64,000 nt of DNA, from contig CM040421.1 in assembly GCA_022702705.1 (NCBI GenBank), positions 70,426,121 through 70,490,120 on the forward strand, given 5' to 3'. Both the position numbers and the translations under genes were made by a program. Shown here in pieces: positions 24,045 to 34,901 of this stretch. Each line of letters begins with the position of its first letter. Positions within the stretch are counted from its first letter, which is position 1. This DNA comes from Papilionanthe hookeriana x Papilionanthe teres. Lineage: Eukaryota > Streptophyta > Magnoliopsida > Asparagales > Orchidaceae. The notes under the pieces were generated by a model, which saw only the letters and a list, made by a program, of their open reading frames with translations, searched no databases and was not told the DNA's origin.

Positions 24045-24975
24045 ACAAGAACGACAACAACAAAACCTTTATCCCACAAAGTGGGGTCGGCTACATGAAT
24101 CCTTAATCTCCATTGCATCCTATTTAGTGTCATAGTTTCATTTTCTCATAAATTAAGATCATTTTTTATACAATAAGCCCAAGTCTTCCAAAGTCTAGCT
24201 CTGCCTTTCTTAATATAAGTCGAATCTAAAACATCTACTCTCCATATCGGATCGTCAGAAGGTCGACGTTTAATGTGACCAAACCATCTAAGACGACTCT
24301 GTCTAATTTTGTCCGTCACTAGAGCAACACCAATCCTATCGCGAATATATCATTTCATATTTTGTCTCTAAGTGTAGAGTCATTCATCCACCGAATCATT
24401 CTGATCTCGGCAACACATAACTTAGTTTTATGCTTCTCATTTAAAGGCTAACATTCAATACTATAGAGTCTTGCAAATCCCACCATCATCTTATAATATT
24501 TTTCTTTCACACAATAAGCCCGAAGCATTCCTCCAATACAACCAACCAACTTAAATGCATTCCTCCAATACAACCAACCAACTTAAATTCTACTAGTAAC
24601 ATCCCCATCACCATCACTTTGAATAGTAGACCCGAGATATCTAAAACGTTCACAACTTTTAATAATTTAATCACCCATAGTTACATTTCTGTCACTAGAG
24701 CTACTACTACTAAAATTACATTCCATGAGTTCAATTTTAGTTCTACTCAAACGAAGGCCTTTTGAAGCCAATGAAGACATCCATAATTCAAGATTTTCCT
24801 TAACATTTCTCTCATCTCTCATTTTATTCAGCAGAAGGATATCATTTGCAAAAAACATACACCAAGGTACATCCTCTTGTAAATATCCAGTAAGACCATC
24901 CATAACTAAAGCTAAAAAGATATGATTTTATAGCCAATCCCTCATGTAATCCAACAGAAACAAGGAACAACCAAC
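24045..24975 (-). mobile_element. LINE (RTE-like) 3' fragment, 5'-truncated
   Basis: Read on the minus strand, the fragment enters in the palm of a reverse transcriptase. A GLHEG-like block near 24945 is followed by VPWCMFFANDILLLNK (catalytic FADD site changed to FAND). GLRLSRTKIELMECNF follows near 24720-24760, then a degenerate RLRWFGHIKRRPSDDP block near 24250-24300. The 3' end carries GATTCATGTAGCCGACCCCAC, the tail common to plant RTE LINEs and derived SINEs, then a GTTGTTGT-rich terminus near 24045-24075. Stops and frameshifts plus the FAND change make it inactive. The clade is inferred from the tail and the RWFGH motif. Confidence 0.88.
24667..24903 (-). pseudogene. LINE reverse transcriptase fragment
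   Basis: A 78-codon frame covers the RT active-site region and the following thumb-side block of the LINE above. The first Asp of the usual FADD box is Asn, so catalysis would be lost. The frame is bounded by stops, and the ATG has no meaning as a start. Confidence 0.8.
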
Positions 24976-25124
24976 ACCAGCTAAAGAAAAAAAAAACATA
25001 GTAGCCATGAATAATCAAGAAAAATCCACAAAAATTGCCGAATCACTTGGCATTTCGTGAAACATATTGGAGAGCATCGAGATGAGACCAAAATACTCCA
25101 TTGTTAATTTGAACCTGAATTTCT

Positions 25125-25265
25125 ATTTTTTTTTTTTATATAACGTAAGACCATTTCAAACTTTTTTTCAATAATTGGGGATTATTTCGACACTTTTCAA
25201 AGGTCCTAAAATGACCCCTTTAAATACTCGGGATACCATTTTGCCACTTTTCGCTTTACATATCT
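25125..25265 (-). repeat. Diverged inverted copy of the 262-bp repeat
   Basis: The reverse complement aligns over about 140 bases with the first part of the 22592-23380 units (ATCGAAAA.TG..., GGGGT.ATTTTA, CTTT.AAAAGTGTC, poly-A end). Together they bracket the AT microsatellite and the LINE. Confidence 0.65.
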
Positions 25266-26100
25266 AACCCCTAAACTTCAATTTTTGTATTAAAAAAGAA
25301 AAACAAAGTAAAACCTGAAACAAAAATGACGAGAACAAAAATCTGGAAACAGGATTGGCTGATTCTTGTACACCATGTATGTTCAAGCCTCATTCTGCAA
25401 AATTCTCATAACCAAATGAAAACTCCCCAGTGCAAATGAGTAGCAAACGTTTCAATAGTCAAGCAGAGTTGTAAATATCAACAACAAAATTAAACAAAAA
25501 TGCATTTTGCAGTCTAGCAGCAGCATTGAACTTCTAAAATTTTTGCATGGTAGTAACTCAATAACACTACCAAAACAATGCATGTGGCAATTAAAAAATT
25601 ACAGTTCCAGATCTGCAAAGACTAAAAAATGGCAGCATTCCTGCTGCCTCGTATGCTTCAATTGCAGAAAAAATGAGGAAACAATTAGTGGGTATCTTCG
25701 CATTACTAATAGAAAATTACAGGAAAAATGGCTCAACAATATCAAAACTACAAAGTAGCCCGAGAGAAGAGAGATAACGAGAGAGATTTCAATTTTCAAT
25801 TTCAAAAGCATAAAACAGCGGCACTTTTACAGAACAATCCAACATTACAGATCTATAAAACAAGAACACAACTTCTCAGATGCAACCCTCTGATCCCACA
25901 ATACAGCATTACCTGCAGACCCCCAACCACCCAGAAGACAACCCATAGAACAAAAACACAGAATGATAAAGAAAACCATTAGAAAAATAATAATAATAAA
26001 AAAAAACTACAAACTTTTTTTCAGAAAACCCTCTCAATGTTTAAAACAAAGGAAGCTTATCACCACCAACCAATAAAAACTGCCATTTTCAACCAGAAGC
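25266..26100 (-). other. Probable 3' UTR and downstream region of the desaturase gene
   Basis: On the minus strand the stop at 26103-26101 is followed by T/A-rich sequence without long frames. Small frames here encode nothing recognisable. No unambiguous poly(A) signal can be chosen by eye, so the UTR end is not set. Confidence 0.4.
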
Positions 26101-28299
26101 TTAGAACATAACTTCCCTATCATAGATCCAACTGAAACGCATTTTTCCTCCCTGCTTGGATCTTGCCTGAGCCCTCTCATCCAGCCTACGAATTCTAGGC
26201 ACCAGAGTGCAGACAAAGTCCTGAGCTTTCTTCCCATCACCAGAAAGTCCAGTAAGTTCTTCCACCTTCCACCTAGCCACAAGGAACTCGAGGATGTCCG
26301 CATAGTCCTTGGCTGTGTACACGCCAAGCTTCTGTGCCACTGCAGAGAAGTGCTCGAAGAGGTTATCATCACGACCATCAAACATGAGATGGGCTGGCAT
26401 TGATATCTTCTTTTTCATCATGTCAGCAAAGGAAATCACAGTGCCATCAGGGTCAATCTCAAAGAGCTTCTCAATGATCTTGGTATAGGCAGTCTCATGG
26501 CGTTTCTCATCAGAGGCAATAATACCGCAAACCTGTGCCAGCTTCAGGTCCCCATGCTCCTTGGCAAGCCTGGCAGTGTTGCCATGGGAGATGAAGGTGG
26601 CACGCTCTTGGAAGGAAGTATAGATGAAACCAAGATAGGGATTGTTCTCTGTTCCTGGATCCTATGAGACAAGTGAAAAAAATGATGTGTTAGCTGAATG
26701 AATCAAGCAAATAAAATACTGATTAAACGGAAGTCCTTGAGCAAAATGTTAATGGAATTATTCTTGCTGAAAGACCATAACTTTAGACTAAGCTTAGAAA
26801 ATATATATATCCCTTCTTTCCTACTATCGCTTAAATAAAATCTCTTATTTAACTGTCATTAAAGAGTATCTTTCACCTGCGACATGATTAGGAACCATAA
26901 AGTTGGCAAACTCCCTTGTTCAAGTAAATTGCTAGGAAAACAGGCGTAAAGAAGAAGATTTGTACAGTGATCGGAGAAAAGATGACAAAAAACTCCCAAT
27001 ATAAAAGCAAAGTGCAGTTACATTCATGGAGGCTTCTCAATTCCATCAAACTAAATCATGCAAATTGCAGTATACAAATTAAAAATTTTCCTCGCAGACT
27101 CAAAATCAACCGATGGAGTCCTTTTTAGTTAAACATAGTTGTACCACAAAAGCATGATTTTAGATCCTGCATTGAGAACTAGTCATGATCAGTATATATC
27201 ATGCATATATTAGATCTAAAACTACAACAAAGGCGACTGAGTGGTACAGGTGTTGACAGGTATAGGCGCACCTACACCTCATCTGTAATTCGACTAGATT
27301 ACAGCAACACTAACTAAACCCTAAACCGCAACAGCAAAAAGCGTCAAAAATGCCAAAAAAGAATACGAACAATCTTACCATTCCAGAGCCAATCAGATAT
27401 TGAATTGTCCTCTCAATTTGTTTCATATCTACCCTTCCACTAAGGTACATGTACTTGTTGAGGAGGTCTCCATGTCGATTTTCTTCAGCAGTCCATGCCC
27501 GAGTCCAAACAGCCCAGGAAGTGGGGCTCGCACCTGTTTCATCCCGGACACCATCAAGAGTATTCAGCATGGTTTGGTAAGTAGGAAGAGCTTCTTCAGT
27601 AATCATGTCTCCAACCAGAACAACAAAAAATTCATCAGGAATTTCCTTTGAGCGTTCTCTTAATTCCTTAACTTCATCATGGAAGCTCTCTGCAGAAGGA
27701 TCTGGCAAAAAATCCTGTGGCTGCCAGCACTTCTCCACAGGCTTCAGGTGTACCAGAATGTTATCATTTGCCCAGTTCTCCAAGGACTTGAAGATCTCAA
27801 CCTTCTGGGGTGGCATGGAGTGAGTGACTTGCTCATGCACCTCACGTGGGGGAGTGAAAGGCTTTTTCGGCATCACAACCCTAATTTCATTGAAGTAATA
27901 TAACTAATTAAACATCATGAACAAAGCATGTAAAAATATAAAGATTTATATATATAACACCTAAATTTCAATTTTTACATGCGTACCACTTTATATCTGA
28001 ATGAAGAAGTGTATTTCACATTATAAAAAGTAAAAATGGTGATATTTTTTATTGGATATGAAAGACTTGGGTGGTATAAATTTTAAAAAGTAAAGTATAG
28101 ATGTTAGACAAGCAAACATATAGGAATTGAGTGGTATGTATGTAAATGCCTCCGTAAAAAGAATAGCCCCAGTAAGAACTGTAATACATGTACAAGAGAT
28201 TAAAGGTTCCAATCACGAGGCAAAAAAATATTATTGAAAAAATAAAAGTCTTATACTATTAACATTAAATTATTTATAGATTAAATAATTGTATCAAAT

Positions 28300-28356
<57 letters not shown>

Positions 28357-31084
28357 AGCCTGGATAGAAGTGAGAGCAAAATCACAACAATAAATGTTCT
28401 TGTAAGAGCTAAAATTTTATTAGTAAATGTTTACATGACATATAAATTGAGATAATGATTTTCTCTACTTAAATGTTCATGTTAATGGCCTCCTAGTTCG
28501 CACTAGAAGCAAGAAAATAATATGAGTTTCGGTTATTCATGGAAATGCCTCATATCTCATTGTTGTTGCATCATCATCATCAATCAATTGATGGCGAACA
28601 GTTCTTGTTTCTAGCTCTAGCAGTTTATGCCTTCAAGAGCAGTGAGAAATTTATTGAATTCTATCAGTATATATTCAACAGAAGATAAAGTTAACGATGA
28701 TGCAGGTAATGATAGGAGCCAGGAGTTAATTTGGTTATTTCTCTACAATATAACTAAGAAAATAATGCCGTCAACTAAAAATAATATAAACCTTCTTAAA
28801 CTACATGCACAGCACTATTTACATATAGATCGGTAGTTAAGATTATCTTAAAAATTATAGTTAGCAACAATATGTAAGATAAACAATCCAAAGCTGATAT
28901 GGTTGAAGCCTATCAAACATCGACAAATACAGCATGATCAGGATTATATAGACTATCGAGCACAAAGTCTGAAGAGAAAAAAATAAGAACAGATGTGCCA
29001 ATATTAGCAGGATGCACGAAATTAAAAGATATGTTTTCACATATATGTATATACAATGTGCATTTATAGGCATATTTTTGCATAATAATATATATGAATG
29101 AATATATATACCTATATTTATCTGTATGTGCATATATACCTGTATTATATATCTATATATATATATATATATATGTACATACGTATCCATATATACATGT
29201 TTATATGTATATACATAAAAATGTATATCTATATGTATTGTATATCAATATCTGTATCCATATCTGCTCAATCACACAGATTCAGACACACATATACATA
29301 TGTAAAATGATCGTTTTGGTACATTATCACAAATATAATCATTCATCAAGTCTTATCCATATCCACATCGCAGTATTCAAGGAATAATTAAATATAAAAA
29401 ATACAAGTAAATTGGGTAAAGGGATCCCTTATAAATAACAGTGTCTCATAAGTCAAACCTAAAATGTTGATAATTCTTAAAACAGTAATATCTCCTCAAG
29501 TTTTAGCAAGAAATGTGAAAGGAAACAATACAATGTCAATTTAATTAAGAAACTTATAGAAAGCTTCAGCAAAAGATAAAAATTTAGTTATCAAAATTAA
29601 TAATCGTCTGCAAGTTCATAAAATAAAATACATCAAGATCAACAAAATTTAAATGCTGGCTACCCATTATCCATGATCAGTGCTCAAGGTAACATATTCT
29701 TGAGCTGTTTTGAGTTTCAGTAGCCTAACATCCAGAAGCACAAGCTCAAGGCCAAATCTAAAGAATGTTACACCAAAATATCTAAAAAAAAAAGGTTAGA
29801 AATCTTCCAACCTAATCTGATATACCACTGGACAGTGATAGAAAAAGAGAGAATAGGGCCAATAAAAGTCAAATATATTGACAGCAAAAAATAAAAAGAA
29901 AGTACAAAATCAGTTGGTATGAGTTTGAAACTAGGGATAAACATATAAACGTTGATTTTTTCTTTCACTTTTCCTCTTATTTTTTTAGGAATGGTTGGAA
30001 CATATTAATATTATTATTTTGCATTTTATTGGTGACAAATTTAAATTGTTAGCACTAAAGTTCTTATCAATAATCACAATACGACCGAATCAAACTTCTC
30101 ACGTGATATCGGTGGCAGAACCATCTAATTCAATTTTACTTTTTGCACACAAAACGCAAACAGAACACCACATATCGTAATAAGATAAAAACTAAAGAAA
30201 TAAGTCTCGGATCAATGAGTTGAAAATGACTGATATTTGAAATTCACGTGAAATAGATCATAAATTGGGAAAATTCTTGCGAAAGAAGGGATATCAGGAA
30301 ATTAATCCCCCGGTCTATTTCCAGAAACATGTGAATCCATATAATAAGAAAATCACTAATACATATATGATAAAATTACGATAAGCAATTACAAGATGTA
30401 GCGGCCTCAAAGCTCCATAAGAGGTAAGAGCGAAGTTACACACAATAGAAATGCCTCCAGCACTCCATATCCACAAATAATAGAATCAAACCAACTGACA
30501 AGGAAAATAATTATGCAAAATAAAATCTCACGGATAGGAGATTTTCTTCGGGAAGAAAAAATGAAAATAGCTAAAAGATTAATAGAAAAAGCTCCACATA
30601 TACAAACAAATAAAAGCAATGGATATTCAATTCGATTAGGGGCAGCAAATCAAATCAGGAAAAGAATAAGATGAAGAAAAAAAAGCAGCCAATTCATGCA
30701 AAATGGAACAAAATTCAAAACCTTTAAAAAGCCAAGAAAACAAAAGAACAAACGCTTAAACAGATTGCAGCCGCATAAATCACAGCCATTCCTGCCAGTA
30801 AGCCAACAAAACCAATTAAAATCTAAATCAATTCATTAAACCAGTTTCAGTTTCCAAATTTTGAACCCAAATTAGCAAGAAAAACAAAACCCAGATTCAA
30901 AGAAGAGAAGCTGGAGAGCCCCAAATCTGAACACAAACTGAAGAATAGTTTACCTAGACGAGGTGCCAATAGTGGCGGCCATGGAGACCTGCGGGGATCG
31001 AGCGTGACCTCTCCGCCCGCCGCAGTCATGCAAACGCGCGGCGCAGAGGAGCGCATCCGGTCGAAAAGCCAGTCTAGAAGCCAT
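26101..31084 (-). CDS. SAD: Plastid stearoyl-ACP (acyl-ACP) desaturase, 3 exons
   Basis: This soluble stromal diiron enzyme introduces the delta-9 double bond into stearoyl-ACP using O2 and ferredoxin electrons, giving oleoyl-ACP. Exons are 31084-30954, 27880-27379 and 26661-26101. Each boundary has GT..AG (donors GTAAA and GTAAG; acceptors ATTAG and CATAG). The joined CDS is 1194 bases, 397 residues plus TAA, normal for the family. Residues 1-34 are Arg/Ala/Ser-rich like a plastid transit peptide, and a second Met at 35 begins MAATIGTSS. PKKPFTPPREVH starts at 48. Diiron ligands lie in TEEALPTY (about 138-145), EENRH (176-180), QER (229-231) and DEKRH (262-266). The upstream ATG was chosen because it is in frame and supplies the targeting peptide. 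No broken frame was seen. The isoform's chain-length preference cannot be read from sequence. Confidence 0.95.
26662..27378 (-). other. Intron 2 of the desaturase gene (717 bp)
   Basis: Donor GTAAG at 27378, acceptor CATAG at 26662. It splits the coding sequence between Met211 and Asp212 in phase 0, within the GSGM/DPGTEN segment. No features inside. Confidence 0.92.
27881..30953 (-). other. Intron 1 of the desaturase gene (3.07 kb)
   Basis: Bounded by GTAAA at the donor (30953) and ATTAG at the acceptor (27881). It contains an (AT)n run at 28302-28351 and a TATATACATA-rich tract at 29040-29310. That tract yields Tyr/Ile-rich chance frames. No conserved ORF or RNA gene was seen. The large first intron separates the transit-peptide exon from the catalytic exons. 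Confidence 0.9.
28302..28351. repeat. (AT)n microsatellite in intron 1
   Basis: About 25 AT units inside the first intron of the desaturase gene. Confidence 0.97.
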
Positions 31085-31220
31085 AATTCAAGCTGCTGTC
31101 TTCTTCAACTCTTGCTTTCGCCTTCCCCTTCTAATATCAACTTCGCTAGCTTTCAATTTCGCACCGACAGGTAGGAAAGTGCTGGACTGATTTCTCAATT
31201 TCTACCGCCCGGTGGAGAGA

Positions 31221-31444
31221 GAAAGAGGGGGACTGAGCGGAGGAGAACAACACCTTGCTAACAGCCACACCTTAAATGCGAAACATCTACGAAAAGACAT
31301 AATTACACAATTACCCTCGAATTGTTTTTTGTGAAAGAGGGGAGGTGGGCGGAGAAAACGAGACCTTTAATAACAGCACCACCTTAAATGCCGAACGTAT
31401 GCTAAAACATATAATTACAATAATGCCCTCGCATTGTTTTATGC
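31221..31444 (-). promoter_or_regulatory. 112-bp tandem duplication in the desaturase promoter region
   Basis: GAAAGAGGGG starts both copies (31221 and 31333). Each copy then has a GGAGAA block, CACCTTAAATG, an A-rich block, ATAATTACA and CCCTCG.ATTGTTTT. The pair lies 137-360 bases upstream of the desaturase ATG (minus strand), where promoter or distal 5' UTR is expected. No TATA box was assigned with confidence. Confidence 0.7.
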
Positions 31445-31859
31445 GATTATTCACTCGTGCAGACATTTTTCGACACGATTATTTCATCAAAGAGTAGGGT
31501 TTGGAAAATCTAACCAAATAAGAAATCATTAAGAGAATTTTAAATTTTAATTGTGGAAAGTTAGTGGAGTATATTTGTTGAGTTAGTTTCAATTGGTGGC
31601 TAAATCAATCCATTTCATAAATATAGAAGATATTCAAATATCTTTTATATATAATTACAAATATTTATATATATAAAAAGGTATAATAATGACATCCTTT
31701 ATAATAATGATTTCAAAAATATAAAAGATATTTAAATGTTTTTTTATAAAAGGTATAGTCTTGGTATAATTACAAAAATATGTGAAAAAATAAAAAAAGA
31801 TTATATTTTAAAATATAGATTTGTACATAAAAAATGAAGCAGTATTAATCTTAAAGAAA
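31445..31859. other. AT-rich intergenic sequence
   Basis: Nothing recognised beyond distal promoter sequence of the desaturase gene. Confidence 0.4.
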
Positions 31860-32934
31860 TCTAATGGTCTAGATGGAAGAGTACAATGAAGACTAGCACA
31901 TTATCGAAAGATCAGGCAGCCCACTTGACCGACCGAGAGAAATACAAGGCCAAAGCCTACCAGACCATAAGGCAAACAAAAAAAAAATGAATGGATGATC
32001 GAAGCACATCATTCAACCATAAATGAGATAAAATAACATCACATCCAACCACTATAAGAAAATAAAGTCAATAAAATAGTTTACCATCGAGCAGAGTCTA
32101 TCTAAGTAAGACACAATCCCATAATTTCTTCAACCATCCCACGGACGCCCTTGAGACTCCTTATCAAGGATCAATGAATGATAGTCAGACCAAATCAGCA
32201 GATCAACCCATGCAACCCATCAAAACCGACTGAGCTAATCTCATTGACCAGAAGCCAACAAAGTTTAGTCGGCTAAGTCAAAAAGTAATCAGATGATATG
32301 TCAAACATGTAAAATACCAAAAATACATTAGTAAGGAACCATTACAAAAAGGGGGTAAAATATAATATCATAATTATAGCTTGTTATTTATAAAAATGGA
32401 GAATATTTTATGAATAAATCTTGGTTGATTACTGTTTATTTATCCCTCTTTTTATCTCTCTCACTTCTATCTCTTCTTGTTCATACTATATTCCTTGGTC
32501 ATTACCCACAAAAAAATATTGATTTAACATCCTAAAAGAGCAGTGAGCATGAATTATGCTACAAAAAAGAAGATGAGTATCAGAAAGAGAAGAACCACGA
32601 AATAATGAGACTGGAAAGCTGGAGTGCACTAGGGAACTTTTATCCTAATAAAGCTAGAATTTGAAGTATCAGATGTTGGAGGTTATCGGAGGCGTACTAA
32701 CAAGGGAAATAGATCAACATCCTCGGGATCAAAGGATGGCACCCAAAGCAGAAGAGTCCCTCTAGTCTTCAATAAGAAAAGTGAACCCTGGCACTTTGAT
32801 AGTTATGGATCGTCACCCATCGATTGGTATTGGTTCGAGCATACTATGGTACCCCATTAGGCCGAGAAAGCATTCTCACACTAAATCTCTAAGTTCAAGC
32901 TCCCAGAACTAGAATCCTGCAGGAGGCGAATAGA

Positions 32935-33252
32935 CTGACCGACTACATAGCCTTATTCGAGTCGACCGTGTGTTTGTTGAGAATTACTGACATGTTGAAA
33001 TAAACTCTTTTCTTTACCACATTGAGGAAATTGACAATTAGGTGGTTCAATGAATTCCCACTAAAAGTAACCTTTTCATTTCCTGATTTCAAACAAATAT
33101 TCTTAGTATAAATCGCTAAATGTAAAAAGAGCTCTCAGGCCCTTTTACAACTCCTTTAGGGAGAAAATGAGAGTTTAATCTCATTCAACACCAGCTTCCA
33201 GAAGTAGATGTTGGAATTACAGTACCTGAAACCTGTGGTTGCCCACGCTGCC
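32935..33252 (+). pseudogene. Tat-type gag fragment
   Basis: Gag forms the virus-like particle in which reverse transcription occurs. The readable order (TLRK.A.RWF..LP, F..F...F, then GE.ESL..F...F) is the capsid signature of plant Ty3/gypsy gag. At least four stops are present. The 3' continuation LPKLKAKG at 46931-46990 follows the Athila target-site duplication. Confidence 0.65.
33248..33252. repeat. Target-site duplication CTGCC, left
   Basis: CTGCC immediately precedes the 5' LTR. The same five bases follow the 3' LTR at 46931-46935. Confidence 0.9.
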
Positions 33253-33429
33253 TGATCACAAGAAAATATATTAAGAAATTCATACTCATTTTTTATGAAA
33301 TTGCACTTTAAAGAAAGGTATTTCCTTTATTTTATTGCAGGAATGAAGATTTATAAGTGATGAAAGTAAAAAGCATGAAATGGAGCGAATTTGATCAAAA
33401 AAAGAAGAATTCATGCAAAATGAACTAAG

Positions 33430-33625
33430 TCGCCGACGGCGAGATCGAGTCCTCCGACGGCGAGATCGAGCCCGCCAACGGCGAGATCATGAGGAGAATT
33501 TTTGAAGGATTTGCAACTACCTCGCTGACAGCGAGCCCGAGCCCGCCGACGGCGAGATCGCACGGTTTGGAGACCTTCTAGAAGCCCCGCCGACGACGAG
33601 GCTGTTTCTCGCCGACGGCGAGACT
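33430..33625. promoter_or_regulatory. Cluster of GC-rich palindromes in LTR U3
   Basis: Seven copies or near copies of CTCGCCGACGGCGAG (7-bp arms, one central base) occur, e.g. near 33431-33443, 33521-33535 (CTCGCTGACAGCGAG), 33542-33556 and 33609-33623. They lie 75-270 bases upstream of the TATA box. Related copies occur at 40490-40596, 42289-42440 and in the 3' LTR at 45562-45732. Confidence 0.85.
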
Positions 33626-33700
33626 GTTCAAAATGCTGGATACGTTGAACCTGGACATTTTTCAAGAGGTGTTTAAGCACCCTCGAACTTTGCCTACCTC

Positions 33701-33710
33701 TATAAATAGA
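33701..33710 (+). promoter_or_regulatory. TATA box of Athila 5' LTR
   Basis: TATAAATAGA sits inside the palindrome CCTCTATAAATAGAGG. The same box is kept in the 3' LTR at 45815-45822. It is the likely core promoter of the element. Confidence 0.75.
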
Positions 33711-34830
33711 GGCCGAATTTTAGTATATGGTTCGTCATTTGTGTGTCTCTTGAGTGTCAATTTGGTGTCTATTTTAGAGAGTCTTAGAGTGTACTATTTT
33801 AAGAGTTTAAGAGTGTAATTAGTGAGTTTGAAGTGTGTTGTACTAGAAGGAAAAGTCAAAGGAACTTCAAGGAGTCTCGTCGGGAGGAAATCTAGATAAG
33901 TATCTTTGTTTATTGTTGTTAACTTTAAATGAAATCCATGCTTTGTTTAATTTTCATGCATTCTGAGTAGTTTTCTTAGTCTTTCTCTCGTTTATGAAGT
34001 TATGCGAATCGATGAAATTAAATGAAGTGCCTAATATATTAAAATAAATTGTGATAATTTTTACTTAAAACTTAATTTACTTTTCAATCCGGCCCATCGA
34101 TTTGTTAAAATATGTTGAATTATCAACTATAGTAAAGATTACATCCAATATTCGTGGAAGTCAAAAGCCTTGGAAGGAGGGTGCAAATAAATAGAGAAAT
34201 ATTATTTATCGGACGTAGAATCGGACATTTTAGTGTGACATGACTAAAATATTCAATTTGGTCCTATTGTTTCGAGAGCTAAAGTGTAGATATTAGCCCT
34301 CAGTCGAGGGGAACGTGGGAGCTCGAAGTGGCAATCGACATCCTCCCACTTACTACCAGCATTCAAGCAATCAAACATGTGGATTAGTCAATGTTCTTTG
34401 CACCTCGACTAAAGGGTAAAGAATAGGAATGCTCCTATTTGTCACAATACAATAAAATTCTATTTAAATTCATCATTCACTTAATTTTCTAAAAACAAGG
34501 AGAAGGATACTTTTTCCGAAATCTTTAAATCAACTTTATTTAAAGCATTAGTTTACTTTAGTTCGCTTTAGCTTACGTATTCTAAATTTCCGTATACTAT
34601 ATTAGTAAGTAAATACTTTTTAAATTTAGTCGTTACAAATCTTTTAAAAACTTCCCCGTGGGATCGATAACCGTGACTCCACTAGAGCCCCGTATTACTC
34701 GATACGATACGTATACTTGCGTAGAATCCACATTATACATTCCATCATAAAATTAAATATATATTATAGCGAGATCAAGTTTTTGGTGCCGTTGTATTAA
34801 TATAATTTGTAAACATTAAAAAGTGGGTCA

Positions 34831-34853
34831 AGTTTTTGTGCCGTTGCTCTGGG
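34831..34853 (+). other. Primer binding site of the Athila element
   Basis: Directly after the 5' LTR comes AGTTTTTGTGCCGTTGCTCT, a variant of the usual plant Ty3/gypsy TGGTGCCGTTGCCGGGGA site thought to pair with a tRNA 3' end. It is degenerate. A better preserved first half occurs inside the LTR at 34778-34794. Confidence 0.65.
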
Positions 34854-34901
34854 AAGTAAAGAAATTATTTACTAGAGTAACGTACTATTTTAAAATTTAT
34901 T

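Larger units (their letters stand above)
31860..33252 (+). mobile_element. Tat-like retrotransposon remnant (LTR end and gag), split by Athila
   Basis: A TATA-like TTATAAAAATGGAG near 32390, pyrimidine-rich CTCTCTCACTTCTATC near 32455 and TTGGTCATTACCCAC...TTGATTTAACATC (to about 32532) look like the R/U5 part of a Tat LTR. At 32940-33250 a broken frame reads like Tat gag: DYIALFEST, TLRKLTIRWFNEFPL, FSFPDFKQIF and GENESLISFNTSF. Stops interrupt it. The remnant resumes after the Athila insertion at 46931. LTR limits were not determined. Confidence 0.65.
33253..34830 (+). repeat. Athila 5' LTR
   Basis: Starts TGATCACAAG and ends AAGTGGGTCA, 1578 bp. It contains a cluster of CTCGCCGACGGCGAG palindromes (33430-33625), a TATA box (33701) and, 53 bp before its end, a PBS-like sequence (34778-34794). 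The ends are set by the CTGCC target duplication. Confidence 0.93.

Noticed and set aside
28861..29387. Overlapping Tyr/Ile-rich frames on both strands
   Set aside because: They are translations of TATATACATA-type low-complexity DNA inside intron 1 of the desaturase gene.
31029..31056. ATG at 31056 as the desaturase start
   Set aside because: Its frame meets a stop just after the exon 1-exon 2 junction. The frame that joins correctly to exon 2 starts at 31084.
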